Part shown: one piece after another, positions 1 through 9,385 of the stretch
Layout of the letters: each line of letters starts with the position of its first letter
How positions within the stretch are numbered: the first letter of the stretch is position 1
Assembly: GCA_034436045.1 (NCBI GenBank)
Contig: DAOTVZ010000084.1
Coordinates: forward strand, 10,948 to 74,947
DNA length: 64,000 nt
DNA from: H111-94 sp034436045
GTDB taxonomy: Bacteria; Chloroflexota; Ktedonobacteria; Ktedonobacterales; Ktedonobacteraceae
Direction of reading: 5' to 3'
Notes under the pieces: generated by a model
What the model was told of the DNA's origin: nothing
The model's database searches: none
What the model saw: the letters and a program-made list of their open reading frames with translations, nothing else
Made by a program: the position numbers and the translations under genes

Positions 1-2
1 AA

Positions 3-212
3 GTACAACGCTATCAACTGTATCGCGCACAGCGGAACGTGCAGGCGCGTGGGCGCGAGACGATACAAGGCGCGACCGGGCCTGTGGGTGCGCCAGGTTC
101 TGCAGGAGCGCCGAATTGGAACGGAGCGAACGGAGCCTGGGGAGGTCCCGGCGGGGAGGCCTCACGCCCCAATGGGGCCATATACTGGTCTCCAGAAACG
201 CAAAGTAGGTAA
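3..212 (+). CDS. C-terminal fragment of an unidentified protein (truncated by window edge)
   Basis: The third frame is open from the left edge to a TAA at 210-212 and gives about 69 residues. It opens with a polar helix-like stretch and continues into a Gly/Ala/Pro/Asn-rich tail (for example GATGPVGAPGSAGAP). The tail resembles the disordered ends of the other proteins in this operon. It stops about 40 bases before the first receiver gene, so it is probably the upstream gene of the chemosensory operon. Frames 1 and 2 are also open for some distance, so the frame choice rests on composition and position only. No function can be named. Confidence 0.45.
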   Translation, partial: VQRYQLYRAQRNVQARGRETIQGATGPVGAPGSAGAPNWNGANGAWGGPGGEASRPNGAIYWSPETQSR

Positions 213-253
213 AGAGCGGTGTTAATGATCTTATGAAAGGCAGGTTAGTCGAG

Positions 254-685
254 ATGATGGAACCGACAGTACTGGTCGTCGATGATAGCCCGACAGTGCG
301 GAAAATTGTGCAGATGACCTTACAGAAAGAGCATATTCGGGTTATTACGGCTAGTGATGGACTCAGTGCGTTGACGTCAGTTGCTGATGAAATGCCCGCC
401 TTAATCTTACTTGATATCCAGTTACCGCGCATGGATGGGTACCATATTTGCCAGATAATACGAAAAAACTTGCAGTTTCGCCAGATTCCCATTATTATGC
501 TGAGTGGGAAGGATGGCATATTTGATAAGATGCGTGGTCGGCTGGCTGGTTCAACTGAGTATCTGACGAAACCGTTTGACTCAAATGAGCTAATCCAGAC
601 CGTGAAGAAGCATCTGGTCAACTGGCAGGAGCGCGTTCCGGTGCAGCATGAAGGAATGCGTCCCCGCCTGCGCTATCGTGGCTAG
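254..685 (+). CDS. Single-domain response regulator, PilG/CheY-like
   Basis: A stand-alone receiver domain of 143 residues with a short basic tail. Visible receiver landmarks are the acidic pair D10-D11 in VVDDSPTVRK, the phosphoacceptor D54 in LLDIQLPRMDG, S84 in place of the usual Thr, and K106 in YLTKPF. There is no output domain, so it should signal by protein contact, as PilG or CheY does. The frame also contains an ATG at 233, but the ATG at 254 has GGCAGG nine bases upstream and begins right before the domain. It is the first complete gene of an operon that also encodes a second receiver, CheW, a receptor and a CheA-type kinase. Its likely phosphodonor is that kinase (inference). Confidence 0.9.
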   Translation: MMEPTVLVVDDSPTVRKIVQMTLQKEHIRVITASDGLSALTSVADEMPALILLDIQLPRMDGYHICQIIRKNLQFRQIPIIMLSGKDGIFDKMRGRLAGSTEYLTKPFDSNELIQTVKKHLVNWQERVPVQHEGMRPRLRYRG

Positions 686-903
686 GTCTTGCTTGGTCTT
701 ACACATTTAATGCCTAAGCACTCAGCACACGAGACAGAGGAGTCCAGTTCAACCTGTGGACGCGCCATTATTTCCTAATCATTGTTTGATTGAACGAACT
801 GGGGTCCAAGAGCTACTTCGCCGCTAGCGAAAGTCGTGGAAACGGCTGCAAGTATCTCAGGACGAGAGTAAGGGGAGTAGTTCACACAGAAAGGTAGATG
901 TGA

Positions 904-1269
904 ATGCCTGGGCAAAAAGTACTAGTTGTCGATGACAGTATTACAGAATTGACGATGATTGCGACGCCATTACGCAACAGTGGGTTTGAGGTTGTAACGG
1001 CCATTGATGGGGATGAGGCGGTGGAGAAAGTATTCCGGGAGCGCCCGAACTGTATTGTACTGGATGTGGTGCTACCCAAACAAAATGGCTTTCAACTCTG
1101 CCGCAAGCTTAAGAACTCGGAACTGAGTCGGCATATTCCGATCATCTTGTTGACGAGCAAGAATACACCGCTTGATCGTTCCTGGGGCTTGCGTCAGGGG
1201 GCTGATGCATATATGACGAAGCCGTTTAATGCGGATGAGCTGGTTGCCAGTGTACGTCGTCTAGTTTAG
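904..1269 (+). CDS. Single-domain response regulator, PilH/CheY-like
   Basis: A 121-residue receiver with nothing beyond the domain. D10-D11, phosphoacceptor D54 (VLDVVLPKQNG), T84 and K106 (MTKPF) are all present, so it should be phosphorylatable. The ATG at 904 follows AGAAAGG at a usable distance. Pil-Chp systems typically carry two CheY-like proteins of opposite or divided function (PilG and PilH), and the pairing here matches. The 218 bases separating it from the first receiver hold no other gene that I can support. Confidence 0.9.
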   Translation: MPGQKVLVVDDSITELTMIATPLRNSGFEVVTAIDGDEAVEKVFRERPNCIVLDVVLPKQNGFQLCRKLKNSELSRHIPIILLTSKNTPLDRSWGLRQGADAYMTKPFNADELVASVRRLV

Positions 1270-1278
1270 ACGCAGAAT

Positions 1279-1314
1279 GGGGGCCATGGGTGACCACAAA
1301 GGTACGCCCCTATG
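1279..1314. repeat. Possible degenerate copy of a dispersed intergenic repeat
   Basis: This stretch runs from a G-rich block through ACAAAGG to TACGCCCCTAT. It resembles intergenic segments near 16041 and 32666, which share a GGGC start, an often-present CAAGG core and a CGCCCCTA end. The 298-base gap around it (1270-1567) otherwise shows only a G-rich patch near 1425-1450. Its status as a family member is tentative. Confidence 0.3.
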
Positions 1315-1567
1315 ATATACATAGCTTACGAACTTCGCGCGCTATTTATTTCTGCTATTAGGAGCAGGGATCAGGCTAAAGGCACGCGGAGCGGATCATA
1401 AATAGTTGTATGTATGTAGTAGGGACGGGGGCGGTGTCGGGGGAGGGACATGGTGTGGAAGACTGTGTCCCTCGTGGTTGCCTGTTGCCCCTGTACCGCG
1501 TGTGATCTTAATGCTTCTAATTTCGCAACACGCGGAGGATGAAGGTTTTTACAATGGGAGTGGTTGT

Positions 1568-2191
1568 GTGAGCAATAACTATCAAGGGATGCTGTCAGGG
1601 GATGCTCTTGCTGCGCTGCAACAACAATTGAATAGATCGTCATCTGCGGCGGCAGCGATGGCGCTGCAAAGACAATTGCTACAGGGTGGGCAGCTCTCGC
1701 CAGATAGCGCATCCGCTCCTGGTGTTGTTCCTGTGGCAGTAGCCGATCAGTACCTGACATTTTCATTGTCTGACTGCCAATTTGCAGTGAAGGCTGATGC
1801 CGTGCAGGGCGTCGAACGGCTCAGCATTCTTACGCCTGTCCCCAATGTCGCTTCCTGGTTGAAAGGCGTGATGAATTTACGCGGCTCAATTGTCTCAGTG
1901 GTTGACCTGCGTGCTTTTTGGGGCCTGGAGCCAATTCCTCACACGGCACGCACACGCCTGCTGTCGCTCCAACAGAGTGAAATGGTGATCTGCTTTATGG
2001 TGGATGCGATTACCGAGATGCTGGCGATTCCTCCCTCCACCATTGTGTATGGGAACATGCGACAGGTGGGCATAGCTTCCTGGGCCGCACCGTATGCCGC
2101 CGGTATGGCGACGGTGAATAACCGGGCAATCATCTTGTTGGATGTGGCACGCCTCCTTTTCTCCGAGAAGATGCAACATTATGAGCTATAG
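1568..2191 (+). CDS. CheW/PilI-like coupling protein
   Basis: A CheW domain fills roughly residues 60-205 of a 207-residue protein (QYLTFSLSDCQFAVKADAV, then VPNVASWLKGVMNLRG and SIVSVVDLRAFWG, the usual CheW beta-strand signatures). The first 55 residues are Ala/Gln/Ser-rich and probably flexible. The open frame extends upstream to 1406, but that part is Gly/Cys-rich and atypical. The GTG at 1568 sits seven bases after GGGAG and starts a sensible N-terminus (MSNNYQG), so I place the start there; an ATG at 1511 is the alternative. The protein should couple the receptor encoded next to the CheA-type kinase further downstream. Confidence 0.88.
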   Translation: MSNNYQGMLSGDALAALQQQLNRSSSAAAAMALQRQLLQGGQLSPDSASAPGVVPVAVADQYLTFSLSDCQFAVKADAVQGVERLSILTPVPNVASWLKGVMNLRGSIVSVVDLRAFWGLEPIPHTARTRLLSLQQSEMVICFMVDAITEMLAIPPSTIVYGNMRQVGIASWAAPYAAGMATVNNRAIILLDVARLLFSEKMQHYEL

Positions 2192-2370
2192 CATCGATGA
2201 TACCGGTCCTGAGACTCTCGACGCGGGTTGTATGAGTGGTGTAAAACAATCTATTCTGAAACCGCTTCTCTGTAAGAGGCGTGAAACCGGAACCTTATCC
2301 GCGCAGGATGGTTTCTGTCCAGCTTTGGAAGATTGAATATTTTTTATTTTACCAACAGGAGGTCTGGTGT

Positions 2371-4548
2371 ATGAATCCTGACCGCAATATCGGTGGAATG
2401 ACAGTCAATACATTACTACAAACAGGGATGATCGTTTCTGTTTTGATTGCTGTCGTGTGTGTTGCCATCGTTGGCTTTTTACCTACAAGTCTGTCCCGTA
2501 CTATGTTTTTACCGGTGGTTGCCGCCTGCGCGCTTGTTGTCGTTCTTGGCATTCTTATCACTCATTATCTTGTTCAACGCCGGATCAAGGATCGCCTGAT
2601 TAGTCTGGTAAATGTGTGTCGTGACTATGCCGGTGGAGATCGCACGGTGCGCGTCTCCGTGAATGGGGACGATGAGTTTGCTATGTTAGCGATGGCGCTC
2701 AATACAGTGCTTGATGCGCAAGGCAACGGCATGAGTAGCGCGGCCCCGATGAACATGGGTGGTGACGCGGCGGCACTGCAAGCGCAGATTGAGAAGTTGT
2801 TACAAGAGGTCAGTGCTGTCGGTGATGGCGACCTGCGCGTGCAGGCCGAAGTGACCCCCGATACGCTAGGTGTGCTGGCCGACTCGTTTAACTATATGAT
2901 TGAAGAGTTAGCAAAGGTGGTGGGGCGGGTGCAAGCGACGGCGGTGCAGGTCACTAATGCCACCCGTCGCATTCTTGATCGTTCTGCTGATCTGGCGCAG
3001 GCTTCTGAGGCTCAGGTAGAACAGATCGCGCAGACCTCTAAGGCCGTTGAGGCGCTGGCTACCTTTATTCAGGATGTCGCGCAGAACGCCTTGCTCAGCG
3101 CGGAAACAGCCCAGGAAGCCTTGCGAGACGCTACTAAAGGCCAGCAAGCGGTGCGCCAGACGATTGAAGGTATGATGGCTATTCGCGAAAACGTGCAGGA
3201 GACCTCCAAGAAGATTAAGCGCCTGGGTGAGCGCTCGAACGAAATCAGCGAGATTGTGCGTATCATTGATGATATAGCCGATCAGACCAACCTGCTCGCC
3301 CTCAACGCGGCCATTCAGTCCGCGATGGCCGGTGAGCATGGACGTGGGTTCGCCGTCGTGGCTGATGAGATTCGCTTACTGGCAGAACGTTCGACCGAAT
3401 CAACGAAACGTATCGCTACGCTGGTCAAGAGTATTCAGGGCGATACTTATGAAGCTGTGGTGGCAATGGAAGATAGCACCCAGGAAGTGGTGAAAGGTTC
3501 GCAACTGGCCGATGAAGCCGGACGCGCGCTGAACTCCATCTATGGCGCGGTAGAACGCCAGGCCAAGATGATCGAAGGTATTGCTCGCGCCGCTAACGAT
3601 CAGACGGCGGTTGCCGATGCGGTGGCATCGGCGATGGCCCGTATCTCCGAGATCATTCGCCAGACGGACGCCGGTACGCAGGAGGCGGCAGTGAGCGTCA
3701 GTTATCTGGCCGAGCTGGCTGAACAGTTACGTGCCTCGGTGTCTACCTTCCGCTTGCCTGACCATATCACTGAAATGGCTAACGCGAATGTTTTCGGGCC
3801 GGTCACGTCTGTGACGGAGTTATCCGGTGGCAGCCAGCCATATCCCGCGCTGAATAGTGGCAACAACGGTTGGAATCAGCAGCAGAGCTTTGATAATTTC
3901 CCGCCGTTACCGGAGCCTGGCAACTCCGGCTCGCTGGTCGCGTTAACCTCGCGGCAAGGACAGGGACAGTTCGCTTTTGACAATCAACAGGATTTTGGGC
4001 AATCATTCTCGCAGGGCAACGCAGGCGGTGTGGGCAGAGGGGAGATGAATCACACTCCTGCTGGCTGGAAACAGCCCGCCTTTGGTCCCGCTGGCAACCA
4101 GCAGTTCGCCTCTGGTGCTGCTATGTTCGGCAATGGGAACGGCCAGTCCTTTGGCAACCAGCAAGGCTTTGGGATGCCTGCCATGCCATCCTTCGGCCAG
4201 GGTGATTATGGGCAGAACTTCGCCGGTCCTGCCAATCAGAATTTTGGCAATGTCGGTGGTCAACATGATTTTGGCTTTGCCGACTTCGGCAATGGGAGAT
4301 TTGACAATCAGCCTGCGCTCGGTAACAACGGGCAGCAAGGCTTTGGTTCCTATCCGTCTTTTGATGTTCCTAACCAGGCGTTCCCGCAGCAGGGAAATAC
4401 GCCATCAATGCCATCCATCAATGCCGATCAATCTTTTGGACAAGGTGGAGCTGGCATGCCAAATAACAACCCTGCCCCTACACGACCTCGCTGGCAGGCG
4501 GGCCAGGGTCAAACGCAAGGTCAGACGAATTTTGGTCAAGAAAGATAG
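2371..4548 (+). CDS. PilJ-like methyl-accepting chemotaxis receptor with a Q/N/G/F-rich C-terminal tail
   Basis: A 725-residue membrane receptor. Two hydrophobic helices lie near residues 18-65 with almost no periplasmic loop between them, so ligand sensing outside the cell is unlikely or indirect. HAMP-like segments follow (about 65-190), then a classic signalling hairpin whose tip reads DIADQTNLLALNAAIQSA, ending near residue 460. The last 260 residues are low complexity and dominated by Gln, Asn, Gly, Phe and Pro, with many FGQ, NFG and QGFG steps. The start is secure: AGGAGG at 2357-2362 before ATG 2371. The tail is far longer than the short pentapeptide tether of enteric receptors. No CheR or CheB gene is visible nearby, so adaptation by methylation is unproven. 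Confidence 0.9.
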   Translation: MNPDRNIGGMTVNTLLQTGMIVSVLIAVVCVAIVGFLPTSLSRTMFLPVVAACALVVVLGILITHYLVQRRIKDRLISLVNVCRDYAGGDRTVRVSVNGDDEFAMLAMALNTVLDAQGNGMSSAAPMNMGGDAAALQAQIEKLLQEVSAVGDGDLRVQAEVTPDTLGVLADSFNYMIEELAKVVGRVQATAVQVTNATRRILDRSADLAQASEAQVEQIAQTSKAVEALATFIQDVAQNALLSAETAQEALRDATKGQQAVRQTIEGMMAIRENVQETSKKIKRLGERSNEISEIVRIIDDIADQTNLLALNAAIQSAMAGEHGRGFAVVADEIRLLAERSTESTKRIATLVKSIQGDTYEAVVAMEDSTQEVVKGSQLADEAGRALNSIYGAVERQAKMIEGIARAANDQTAVADAVASAMARISEIIRQTDAGTQEAAVSVSYLAELAEQLRASVSTFRLPDHITEMANANVFGPVTSVTELSGGSQPYPALNSGNNGWNQQQSFDNFPPLPEPGNSGSLVALTSRQGQGQFAFDNQQDFGQSFSQGNAGGVGRGEMNHTPAGWKQPAFGPAGNQQFASGAAMFGNGNGQSFGNQQGFGMPAMPSFGQGDYGQNFAGPANQNFGNVGGQHDFGFADFGNGRFDNQPALGNNGQQGFGSYPSFDVPNQAFPQQGNTPSMPSINADQSFGQGGAGMPNNNPAPTRPRWQAGQGQTQGQTNFGQER

Positions 4549-4652
4549 GAATATAATCTGGCTACTAGTATGTCAAGTGTTGTGTATGCGCAACGACGAG
4601 ATTCAAGCGACGCGGCGCATAACCAATGCTAGAATGAGTGGGTGTGCGCAAC

Positions 4653-7600
4653 ATGTCGGATACTTTTGATAAAAACGCGCTGCTTGATTCGTTTATCGAA
4701 GAGGTAAATAGTTATTTGCCGGAGATCGAGACGAATCTGCAGCGTCTAGCACAGTCACCTGGCGACATGGATGCCCTGGAAGAAGCCTATCGCCGCACTC
4801 ATACCATTGGTGGTTCTGCCTCGATGATGGACTTCCCTGGGCTTGCGCATGTCGCTCATGGTATGGAAGACATTCTGGGTGATGCATTAGAAGGAATCGC
4901 GCCTCTTGATGCGCCGACCATCGGGTTATTACAACGTTCCTTAGGGCGTCTACGCCGCCTGCTGGATGGCATTCGTACAGGGGCGAAAGCCGATGCGATT
5001 GTCGCCGAGGACGATGCCGACTATGAGCAGTATCGCCAGCAGATCAATCTTTCTGCGACCCCCGCGCAGAAGTCTCCGGCCCCCGTGCCTGCTGAAGTGC
5101 AAAAGAACACAGCTAAGCCTGTACAGCAGGAGACGGCGTTTGCTTCGCCGTATGAGCAGGTACCCCCATCGCCCACTCTCCCTTCATTTGATGAGGTACT
5201 GGCATCGTTCCAGGCTCCAGCCGTCAACTCGGCTCGTGATCTGGCGTGGCCAGAGGAAGCTGAGAGCGCGACGAGTTCCCATCATGTCCAGTCGGCGACC
5301 GTAGAGCGGGCTGCCTCTCCTATGTCTCCTGTGCCATCTGCACGTGCTATGCCTCCTGTCTCCCCGCTCCCGGCAACGCAGTTTCAAGTGCAAGAGGGGC
5401 AGAAACCTCAAAGTGCTCTCGATGAGCTGGTGGCCTCGACGCGCAAGACCCCCACAGTTACACCGCCGACGCCTGTGCTACCGGCGACAAATGCGTTCAG
5501 TAACCCTCCTGTAACGCACTCTACAGGCGTATCTCCATCGGCGAATGCCTCTATAGTTCCGACTCCTGCCCCCCCGCCTGCGCCGCTCGCGGAAACGAAA
5601 GTGGCCCATGTGCCGGATGTGTATGCTCGTATGCAGGAGGAAACACAGAGCCTTGAAAAGCTCATGGCCTCGTTCAAGCAGCTTGTGATGCAGTTACGCG
5701 CGGCTATCACGGTTATAGAGGGGCAACGCAGCGAGTTTAAGGGGTTCCTGGATGGCTCAAAAGATGCGCTGGAGCGGATGGAGGACTGGGCCGGACGTGC
5801 CATGAATCTGAATCTACGTAATAGCCCTGAGCAGGTGCGTCGTTTTCTGCCTCTTTCGGTGATGTGGGTTTCTAACCGGAAGCTCAAAAAGGTGCAGGAT
5901 GTCCTCAAACAGATTGCCGACAGTGCGCAAGCCAATGATGATCAGTTCGAGATACTGATCCAGCAATTGCAGAATTCCTTAAAGTCGAGCTTTGAGGCAT
6001 TCCGGCAAATGCAAGAGCAGGTTGTGCCCATTTTGAAGCAGGAGCCGGGTTGGAGCGCCTGGGAGATGCAGGAGGAACGCTCCTTTCATGACACCGGTGC
6101 TATACGCGAGCGTGTCACCTTCGAGCGTCAAGGCGATCTGGCGGCCCTGCGCGCTGAAGTTGAGGCGCAGGTGCGTAATGAGCTGCGCCGTGAATATGAA
6201 GCGCGTTATCTGACTTCCGCCGAACGTGTGGCGCTGGAGCAGCAGATACGCGATGAGGTGCGACGCGAGTTTGAGGCGCGTCAGCAATCTCAACAGGCCC
6301 GCGCTGGCTATGTGCCTTCTGAAACGTTACAGGAACTTGAGGCCCGCCTCCGCAGTGAGATCGAGATTCAGGTACGTCAGGAAGTGCTGGCATCGCTTAC
6401 CACGAATAGTACTAATAATGGCACTGCTGTCGATGCGGCAGGTGCTGTTTCTCCGAGTACGACATCGGCATCGCAGACTGAAGCTGTGTTGAGAACGACC
6501 GTAGGAACACAGTCGGCATCTTCCTCAGCGAGGCCGATGGTGCAGAGTCTGCCTACCGCAAGTGTTGCATCTGATCCCAGTAGTGATTTTGGCGAAGAAG
6601 CAGTCGAAATTTTCCGTCTGGAGGCAGAGGAGCATCTGCAATCGATTAGTATGAATGTGGCGGAACTGGAGAAATCGCCTACGAACCGCGAATTTATTCA
6701 GGGCATTCGTCGTGCTACCCATACCCTGAAGGGTGCAGCGGGTATGATGGGTTTCCGCCTGATCGCCGATCTCTGCCATGTCTCAGAGGACTTGCTCGAC
6801 AGCATTATGGAGGGAACGACGACCATCTCGCCCGCTGTGCTGAGCATCATCCTGGATACTGCCGAGACACTGGATACGCTGATTACGGGCAAGGGCACGA
6901 GTCCTGCAGCCGATGCGATGAAGGTGCAGGCGTTGCGTATGCGCTACGCGCAATTGCTCGGCACGCAAGGGCCTGAGCCTGATCAGGCTCAGGCAGAGGC
7001 AGAACTGGTTGCGGAAGGTGATGCCACCGCCGAAGCTCAACTTGCGGCTAATCTCCTCTTCGAGGAAGAGAATGAAACCCAACGTACCGCTCCTGGCGAT
7101 CTAAGTGTGCGTGTGCGCCTGCAAAAACTAGATGAACTGATCAATCTCTTTGGAGAACTGCTGGTAAACCGTGCTGTGCTGGAGGAGCGCATCCAGCGTC
7201 TGGCGCACATCGTCGCAGATGTGGAGTTGAGTAGCACACGTTTATACGACGTTGGTCAGAAACTGGAGAGCAACTTTGAAGCGGCTACCTTGCCGAGCGG
7301 CCATTCGGTACAGGTCATGCCGGGCGAGGGAGAGCGGCAGCGCAATACTCACCTGAATGGCAATGGGCGCAATGGGCAGGAACCGGCCCACCTCGCCGAA
7401 TTTGACGAATTGGAACTGGACCGCTATACCGAGTTCCATCGTCTCGCTCGTGGCTTGAGTGAGGGCATCTCCGACGTGACAACGCTGAGCGCCGAGATGG
7501 AGGCGGTCATTCGTGAGTGTGAAAACGTGTTCTCGCGCGAAACCCGCCTCAGTACAACCTTCCAGGATCGCCTGATGAAAGTGCGCCTCGTGCCTCTCTC

Positions 7601-9131
7601 TGCTATGAAGCCACGCCTCTATCGAGCGGCCCGTTCGGTGGCGCTAAAACAACATAAAGAGTTCGAGTTTGTGATGGAGGGTGAGGAGACGGAGGTTGAT
7701 CGCACGGTCTATGAAGAGATTGCTGGCCCTTTGCTGCATCTCATGCGTAATGCGGTGAATCACGCGATTGAGACGCCAGAAGTGCGTATGCAGAAGGGAA
7801 AATCACCCGCCGGTCGCATCACTCTATCTGCTTCCTATGAGGGCAATGAGATCATCATTACGGTGCGTGATGATGGCACCGGCATTGACCCTGAACATGT
7901 GCGTAACTCGGCCATTGCGCGCGGACTGATCCAGCCTGATCAGACACTCAGTCAGAACGATCTGATAGAGTTGATCTTTCGTCCCGGTTTCTCAACGGCT
8001 GAGGTGCTGAGCGAAGAAAGTGGACGTGGTGTGGGTCTGGATGTTGTGCGCGATAGTGTCTCTCGTTTACGTGGTACGATTGAGGTGGAATCGACGCCGG
8101 GCCAGGGTACGGCTTTTACTATGCGTTTCCCGACCAGTATGGCGATTCAAAGTGCGATGATGATTGGTGTAGGTGGACAGCAATTCGCTATTCCAACGGC
8201 GTTAGTCGAGTCGATTAGCCGCCTGGATACCTTCAAGCGTAGTACAAAGAATGGCCAGCCGGCTATCTCGGTGCGTAACGAGTTGTATCCGTTACATATG
8301 CTGGCCCAATATCTCTCGTTGCCGGTGGGTCAGATTGACGAGCGAGCACAGGTGGTGCTGGTCAATGCTGGTGGTCAGCATGTGGCCTTGATTGTCGATG
8401 AAATCAAGGGCAAGATGGATGTTGTGATGAAGAGTCTAGGCCCGCATCTGCGTCACGTGCATGGCGTTTTGGGTGGCACGGTGCTGGGCAATGGACAGGT
8501 GGTGCTAATTCTTGACCTGGGCGAGTTGCTCTCTTCACGCACCAGAACCATCTCTGCGCCGCCACGACGAGAAGAGCCGCCGCAAGCACGCTATGTGGTT
8601 CCACCAGCGCCGTCGGCTCCTGCTGTGCCGACCCCCGCTGTTGCGGTCGCCTCTGTGCCTGTACGACAGGCGGTGGGGCAGGTATCAGACCGAAGGAACG
8701 CGCTCCCATCACCGACCTTCGGTGCAACTGCGCCAACGGGTACTTCTGAGCGTGGAAAATATGTGTTGGTCGTGGATGACAGCCCTAGCGTGCGTCGTGT
8801 GGTAAGCAGTCTCCTGAAGCAGCATGGCTGGGAGGTGCAGATGGCGCGTGACGGTGTTGAAGCGTTAGAGATCATTACGAATGAGACACCGGCTGCCGTT
8901 CTGCTTGATATTGAGATGCCGCGCATGGATGGCTATGAGCTGATCGCTACAGTACGGGCACAGGAGCAATACCGCACCTTGCCGATGATTGTGCTGACCT
9001 CACGCGCCGCCGCTAAACATCAGCAGCGTGCCGTGCAGCTAGGAGCCAGCGACTATGTCGTGAAGCCCTACCAGGATGAAGAACTGCTGAGCAAGCTGAA
9101 CGCGCTGGTCTTTGGCACAGCAGTAGGCTAG
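4653..9131 (+). CDS. ChpA/PilL-like CheA hybrid histidine kinase
   Basis: A 1,492-residue signalling kinase. Domains in order: an Hpt domain (phosphorylatable His in RRTHTIGGSASMM, near residue 50); a Pro/Ala-rich linker to about 320; helical, charged coiled-coil segments near 330-590; a second Hpt (RRATHTLKGAAGMMGF, near 690); the CheA dimerisation helices (KLDELINLFGELLVNRAVLE); an HATPase with N box (HLMRNAVNHAIE), G1 (DDGTGID) and G2 (GRGVGLDVV); a CheW-like domain; and a C-terminal receiver (LVVDDSPSVRR, LLDIEMPRMDG, VVKPY). All catalytic boxes look intact. A GTG at 4638 is an alternative start. The fused receiver and multiple Hpt domains match Pil-Chp kinases rather than flagellar CheA. 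It should phosphorylate the two stand-alone receivers upstream. Confidence 0.93.
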   Translation: MSDTFDKNALLDSFIEEVNSYLPEIETNLQRLAQSPGDMDALEEAYRRTHTIGGSASMMDFPGLAHVAHGMEDILGDALEGIAPLDAPTIGLLQRSLGRLRRLLDGIRTGAKADAIVAEDDADYEQYRQQINLSATPAQKSPAPVPAEVQKNTAKPVQQETAFASPYEQVPPSPTLPSFDEVLASFQAPAVNSARDLAWPEEAESATSSHHVQSATVERAASPMSPVPSARAMPPVSPLPATQFQVQEGQKPQSALDELVASTRKTPTVTPPTPVLPATNAFSNPPVTHSTGVSPSANASIVPTPAPPPAPLAETKVAHVPDVYARMQEETQSLEKLMASFKQLVMQLRAAITVIEGQRSEFKGFLDGSKDALERMEDWAGRAMNLNLRNSPEQVRRFLPLSVMWVSNRKLKKVQDVLKQIADSAQANDDQFEILIQQLQNSLKSSFEAFRQMQEQVVPILKQEPGWSAWEMQEERSFHDTGAIRERVTFERQGDLAALRAEVEAQVRNELRREYEARYLTSAERVALEQQIRDEVRREFEARQQSQQARAGYVPSETLQELEARLRSEIEIQVRQEVLASLTTNSTNNGTAVDAAGAVSPSTTSASQTEAVLRTTVGTQSASSSARPMVQSLPTASVASDPSSDFGEEAVEIFRLEAEEHLQSISMNVAELEKSPTNREFIQGIRRATHTLKGAAGMMGFRLIADLCHVSEDLLDSIMEGTTTISPAVLSIILDTAETLDTLITGKGTSPAADAMKVQALRMRYAQLLGTQGPEPDQAQAEAELVAEGDATAEAQLAANLLFEEENETQRTAPGDLSVRVRLQKLDELINLFGELLVNRAVLEERIQRLAHIVADVELSSTRLYDVGQKLESNFEAATLPSGHSVQVMPGEGERQRNTHLNGNGRNGQEPAHLAEFDELELDRYTEFHRLARGLSEGISDVTTLSAEMEAVIRECENVFSRETRLSTTFQDRLMKVRLVPLSAMKPRLYRAARSVALKQHKEFEFVMEGEETEVDRTVYEEIAGPLLHLMRNAVNHAIETPEVRMQKGKSPAGRITLSASYEGNEIIITVRDDGTGIDPEHVRNSAIARGLIQPDQTLSQNDLIELIFRPGFSTAEVLSEESGRGVGLDVVRDSVSRLRGTIEVESTPGQGTAFTMRFPTSMAIQSAMMIGVGGQQFAIPTALVESISRLDTFKRSTKNGQPAISVRNELYPLHMLAQYLSLPVGQIDERAQVVLVNAGGQHVALIVDEIKGKMDVVMKSLGPHLRHVHGVLGGTVLGNGQVVLILDLGELLSSRTRTISAPPRREEPPQARYVVPPAPSAPAVPTPAVAVASVPVRQAVGQVSDRRNALPSPTFGATAPTGTSERGKYVLVVDDSPSVRRVVSSLLKQHGWEVQMARDGVEALEIITNETPAAVLLDIEMPRMDGYELIATVRAQEQYRTLPMIVLTSRAAAKHQQRAVQLGASDYVVKPYQDEELLSKLNALVFGTAVG

Positions 9132-9159
9132 GTGATTGCAAGAAGAGAGCGGTGAGATA

Positions 9160-9381
9160 ATGGGCGTCGAACGAGCCGTTGTGCGCTGGTATGCGCAGCG
9201 TCAATTGATTGAGCAGCAGATAGCGCAGCTCAACGCGCGTCTGATCTCTCTGGAAGTGGATTCTGCCGCGACCGCGCAGGAAGTGGAGCCGGAGGTGAAG
9301 CAGGAGCTACAGCAGGCGCTGGCAAAAGCCAGAGAGCAATTGCTCCGGCTTGGCCCTTGTCCACAATCATCAATGGTTTGA
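9160..9381 (+). CDS. Small coiled-coil protein
   Basis: A 73-residue, highly charged protein with heptad-like Leu/Ile spacing (QLIEQQIAQLNARLISLE and QELQQALAKAREQLLRL), so probably a helical hairpin or coiled coil. The frame opens at a TTG at 9136, but the ATG at 9160 follows GGTGAG and is preferred. It lies 28 bases after the CheA-type kinase and is likely the last gene of the operon. I do not recognise a family. A scaffold or regulator of the chemosensory array is possible by position only. Confidence 0.65.
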   Translation: MGVERAVVRWYAQRQLIEQQIAQLNARLISLEVDSAATAQEVEPEVKQELQQALAKAREQLLRLGPCPQSSMV

Positions 9382-9385
9382 AGTT

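Noticed and set aside
1406..1567. N-terminal extension of the CheW gene
   Set aside because: The extra residues are Gly/Cys/Trp-rich and unlike CheW; GTG 1568 has a better ribosome site.
2908..3339. Minus-strand frame inside the chemoreceptor gene
   Set aside because: It overlaps the highly conserved signalling hairpin, so coding on the other strand is unlikely.
5408..5935. Long minus-strand frame inside the CheA-type kinase gene
   Set aside because: It is a shadow of a real gene with intact Hpt, HATPase and receiver domains and shows no protein features of its own.
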